Origin: SAR202 cluster bacterium
Lineage (GTDB): Bacteria > Chloroflexota > Dehalococcoidia > Lucifugimonadales > UBA2985
NCBI GenBank assembly: GCA_009391535.1
Contig: VFHP01000013.1
Coordinates: 1-64,000, forward strand
Direction: 5' to 3'
Length of the DNA: 64,000 bases
Shown here: one piece after another, positions 62,567-64,000 of the stretch
Numbering within the stretch: the first letter of the stretch is position 1
How the letters are laid out: the number at the start of each line of letters is the position of its first letter
Program-made: the position numbers and the translations under genes
Notes under the pieces: model-generated
What the model was told of the DNA's origin: nothing
Databases searched by the model: none
Seen by the model: the letters and a program-made list of their open reading frames with translations, nothing else

Positions 62567-63045
62567 GCAGCCTCAAACCGGCACGAAAGGAAACCGGCGA
62601 GGCTGCTGGTGAACCGCGCATCAAGCGCGGGATAATTGTGTGGCGACTTGCAGGGGATTTGCACCCCTACCGATTGCACTGAACTGGAGGGACTAAGCTG
62701 TCCCATCGTATCCACCGATTTGGTTAACCGCCCCTCGGGGCATCCTCGGTTTCGTGTCCTATCTATCAGTTCAGTGGCTTATCAACCGGCGCACTACGCC
62801 AAGCCATTGTATTGTGCCGCGTTTATACCCCAGTAGCAGACGTTAGGCTTTCACTTTACTAAAGGGGAGCGGCGTTGTATTGCACTGGTGAGTGTGGCGA
62901 TCAACCACGCTCTCATTCACTGCGACCCGATGCCTCGGACAGTGAAGCCCACGCCAGTGTCGTGAGCAGGTTGTGATGCCGGAAAAGCGAATTAACTTGC
63001 GGACTGACATGTCCAAGCCGCAGAGGTTTCCTTATCTGGCTATCA
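62567..63045 (-). ncRNA. Candidate large structured RNA (about 480 bases)
   Basis: No gene fits here, but the minus strand folds with many perfect arms. In order: CTTGGAC/GTCC..AAG; a junction closed by CACTGG/CCAGTG holding TTCACTG/CAGTGAA (with CCGA/TCGG inside) and GTGG/CCAC; GCCGC/GCGGC around CCCC/GGGG and CTTT/AAAG; TGGCTT/AAGCCA around GGCG/CGCC; a 10-base pairing CACTGAACTG/CAGTTCAGTG that encloses ACCGA/TCGGT with GCCCC/GGGGC and GGGAC/GTCCC; a hairpin AGGGG-TGCAAAT-CCCCT; CCGCGC/GCGCGG; and a final AGCAGCCTC/GAGGCTGCT stem before T-runs. It is probably read from the 63390 promoter through the 63056 gene. Confidence 0.72.
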
Positions 63046-63055
63046 CGCACTTGTA

Positions 63056-63268
63056 TCAAAATTCGTTATATAGGTCACAATCCCACTCGTATTCAGCGTG
63101 ATCGTATTGGCCGTGATCCCAATCATCACCGCCGTAAAAATCCTGCCACTCATCATACTCAGACGGTTGGCCGTCGTCTTCCATGATGTCGTCCACCGTA
63201 GGCTCATCCACCTCTGGAAGGTAGTCGTCCATAAACGGCTTGCTGCGTTGGATGTTGTCGTTGCTCAT
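63056..63268 (-). CDS. Very acidic small protein
   Basis: The 70-residue product is rich in Asp, Glu and Tyr (DEPTVDDIMEDDGQPSEYDE, DWDHGQYDHAEYEWD). Such DNA-mimic-like composition is seen in some phage inhibitors, but no family is recognised. AAAGG precedes the ATG. It is read from a promoter with a 121-base leader and precedes the large structured RNA. Confidence 0.65.
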   Translation of the reverse strand: MSNDNIQRSKPFMDDYLPEVDEPTVDDIMEDDGQPSEYDEWQDFYGGDDWDHGQYDHAEYEWDCDLYNEF

Positions 63269-63389
63269 AGTAAAACCTTTCGTAGAGTAAAAAAGTGGGA
63301 TGCAGTGGCTCTTAACCCTAGCCGGTTGGCTCCAGTTCCCGTTTTGAGTCGTCCCCAGTGGTCGGGGTGCCTGTCACTCGTATGTCTTT
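63269..63389 (-). promoter_or_regulatory. Long structured 5' leader
   Basis: Between the 63390 promoter and ATG 63268 the transcript has a CCCC/GGGG hairpin and a second imperfect stem (GGGA..TGG/CCA..TCCC) followed by CACTTTTTTAC, which could be an attenuator. Confidence 0.4.
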
Positions 63390-63417
63390 ATTATACTATA
63401 ATTATCGGCGTTGTCAA
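63390..63417 (-). promoter_or_regulatory. Promoter with CCGATA in spacer
   Basis: TTGACA at 63412-63417 and TATAAT at 63390-63395, spacer 16 with GCCGATA. Confidence 0.88.
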
Positions 63418-63426
63418 GTGGTTTCT

Positions 63427-63669
63427 TTAGTTTTTTTTGAAGTTTTTCAAATCTTCGTACCGAAGAGGCCCAGCACCAATACGGCTAGGGTAGCCAGCGT
63501 CAATCCAGTGGTTGACTGTACCCTTCGTGGTGTCGTAGGGTGAGATGTCAGCAAACACGGTTTCGCCGTTTGGCTTTGTAACCGTATGCCAAGCCTTACA
63601 CACGTCAGGCTCAACGTGGAATTCAATCCTACAATCGTGATTCTTATAAGTCCAAGTTTTGTCTTTCAT
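63427..63669 (-). CDS. Small phage protein
   Basis: The 80-residue product MKDKTWTYKNHDCRIEFHVE has a beta-rich body with CKAWHTVTKPNGETVFADISPYD and a Trp/Arg-rich end. AAAGG precedes the ATG; a promoter lies 23 bases upstream. Function unknown. Confidence 0.68.
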   Translation of the reverse strand: MKDKTWTYKNHDCRIEFHVEPDVCKAWHTVTKPNGETVFADISPYDTTKGTVNHWIDAGYPSRIGAGPLRYEDLKNFKKN

Positions 63670-63692
63670 AATTTCCCTTTCGTTATGTATAT

Positions 63693-63721
63693 ATTATACC
63701 ATAAATTGCGCCGGTTGTCAA
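63693..63721 (-). promoter_or_regulatory. Promoter overlapping the stop of the upstream gene
   Basis: TTGACA at 63716-63721 and TATAAT at 63693-63698, spacer 17 without CCGATA. Confidence 0.82.
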
Positions 63722-63876
63722 GAGCAAACTTCAGTTTTTTTTGCTTCTTTGTCTATGACAATCATGGCGTCAATAATGGCATACTTCACAGCCTTTGATG
63801 CACCTAGTGCTTGAGCCTTGAAGATAACTTCCCATAGCTCTCGCTTAATCTCTTTTATGTCTTTTATGTCTTTCAC
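63718..63876 (-). CDS. 52-residue protein, GTG start
   Basis: GTG 63876 with AAAGG 7-11 bases upstream opens VKDIKDIKEIKRELWEVIFK and continues AQALGASKAVKYAIIDAMIV. A promoter with CCGATA lies 66 bases upstream. Function unknown. Confidence 0.6.
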   Translation of the reverse strand: MKDIKDIKEIKRELWEVIFKAQALGASKAVKYAIIDAMIVIDKEAKKTEVCS

Positions 63877-63942
63877 TTTATTACCTTTCGTGTTAGGGTG
63901 CTGTCGGTTACCCCAGTTGAATGTTGCCCTTGTTATGTCTTA

Positions 63943-63970
63943 AGTATACTATAATTATCGGCAATGTCAA
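63943..63970 (-). promoter_or_regulatory. Promoter with CCGATA in spacer
   Basis: TTGACA at 63965-63970 and TATACT at 63943-63948, spacer 16 with GCCGATA. It drives the 52-residue gene. Confidence 0.82.
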
Positions 63971-64000
63971 GAGTAAACTTGAGAAAAAATCAAGATAAAT

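Noticed and set aside
62641..62740. Possible tRNA at the AGGGG-TGCAAAT-CCCCT hairpin
   Set aside because: The loop has G in place of the conserved T and no matching 5' acceptor strand or anticodon arm is found; it is kept only as an arm of the larger RNA.
62515..62836. Frames of about 66 codons on both strands over the large RNA
   Set aside because: They have no ribosome site or conserved pattern and cover the paired arms of the candidate RNA.

Overview
The window is a compact stretch of a large tailed-phage (Caudoviricetes) genome, or a contig of one. It is about 64 kb, has very short gaps, and all but one gene lie on the minus strand, mostly in runs joined by ATGA or few-base overlaps. Phage identity rests on rIIA/rIIB homologues, a UvsX/RecA recombinase, DnaB helicase, DnaG-type primase, PhoH, dUTPase, ThyX, class II ribonucleotide reductase, a Lar-like protein, a GP88-family protein and a phage-type small sigma factor. 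No capsid, tail or terminase gene is recognisable here except one possible Gly/Ser/Asn-rich virion protein, so this looks like the replication and accessory part of the genome. Three tandem DUF1501 proteins with twin-arginine signals suggest a host in or near the Planctomycetota/PVC bacteria. That host call is inference.

Layout, left to right. 0-2.8 kb: three DUF1501 genes, the first cut by the window edge. 2.8-14.7 kb: replication, recombination and nucleotide metabolism (PD-(D/E)XK nuclease, dNMP kinase, primase, helicase, possible mediator, endonuclease fold, RecA, PhoH, dUTPase, NrdJ). 14.7-18.2 kb: a block bounded by two strong intrinsic terminators holding membrane proteins, a papain-like peptidase, a holin-like protein and a membrane-anchored PAS protein. 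18.2-20.3 kb: possible virion protein, sigma factor and unknowns. 20.3-28 kb: sugar and surface chemistry (glycosyltransferases, nucleotide-sugar dehydrogenase, DUF5672, ornithine cyclodeaminase-like, radical SAM, sulfotransferase). 28-39 kb: deaminases, SSB, an archaeal-type GAPDH, nucleases, ThyX, a mannose branch (cupin isomerase, eukaryotic-type phosphomannomutase), GMP reductase and an HPPD-like protein. 39-43 kb: rIIB and rIIA. 43-53.6 kb: membrane and secreted proteins, an M19 dipeptidase, a small heat-shock protein, a tmRNA gene, tRNA-Arg, a secreted trypsin-like protease and a 2OG-Fe oxygenase. 53.6-64 kb: small phage genes each behind its own promoter, two more tRNAs, several intergenic stretches that fold strongly and code for nothing, and families of short repeats.

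The regulatory picture is unusually legible. More than 20 minus-strand promoters fit TTGACA - 16 or 17 bp - TATAAT, and about half carry a CCGATA (or ACGATA) element inside the spacer at a fixed place. They are sparse in the left half and dense after 40 kb. Some put the -10 box only 6-8 bases before the start codon, which implies leaderless mRNAs. Intrinsic terminators separate the blocks.

Functionally, the phage appears to carry its own dNTP supply and replication set, translation rescue (tmRNA plus tRNAs), purine salvage (GMP reductase), a route from mannose-6-phosphate to activated sugar with several transferases, and exported enzymes (DUF1501, M19 peptidase, serine protease, a secreted nuclease-fold protein). 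The most novel signals are the structured RNAs at 62.57-63.05, 58.19-58.50 and 60.79-60.95 kb, the promoter family with its upstream boxes, the phage tmRNA, and the archaeal-type GAPDH and eukaryotic-type phosphomannomutase.
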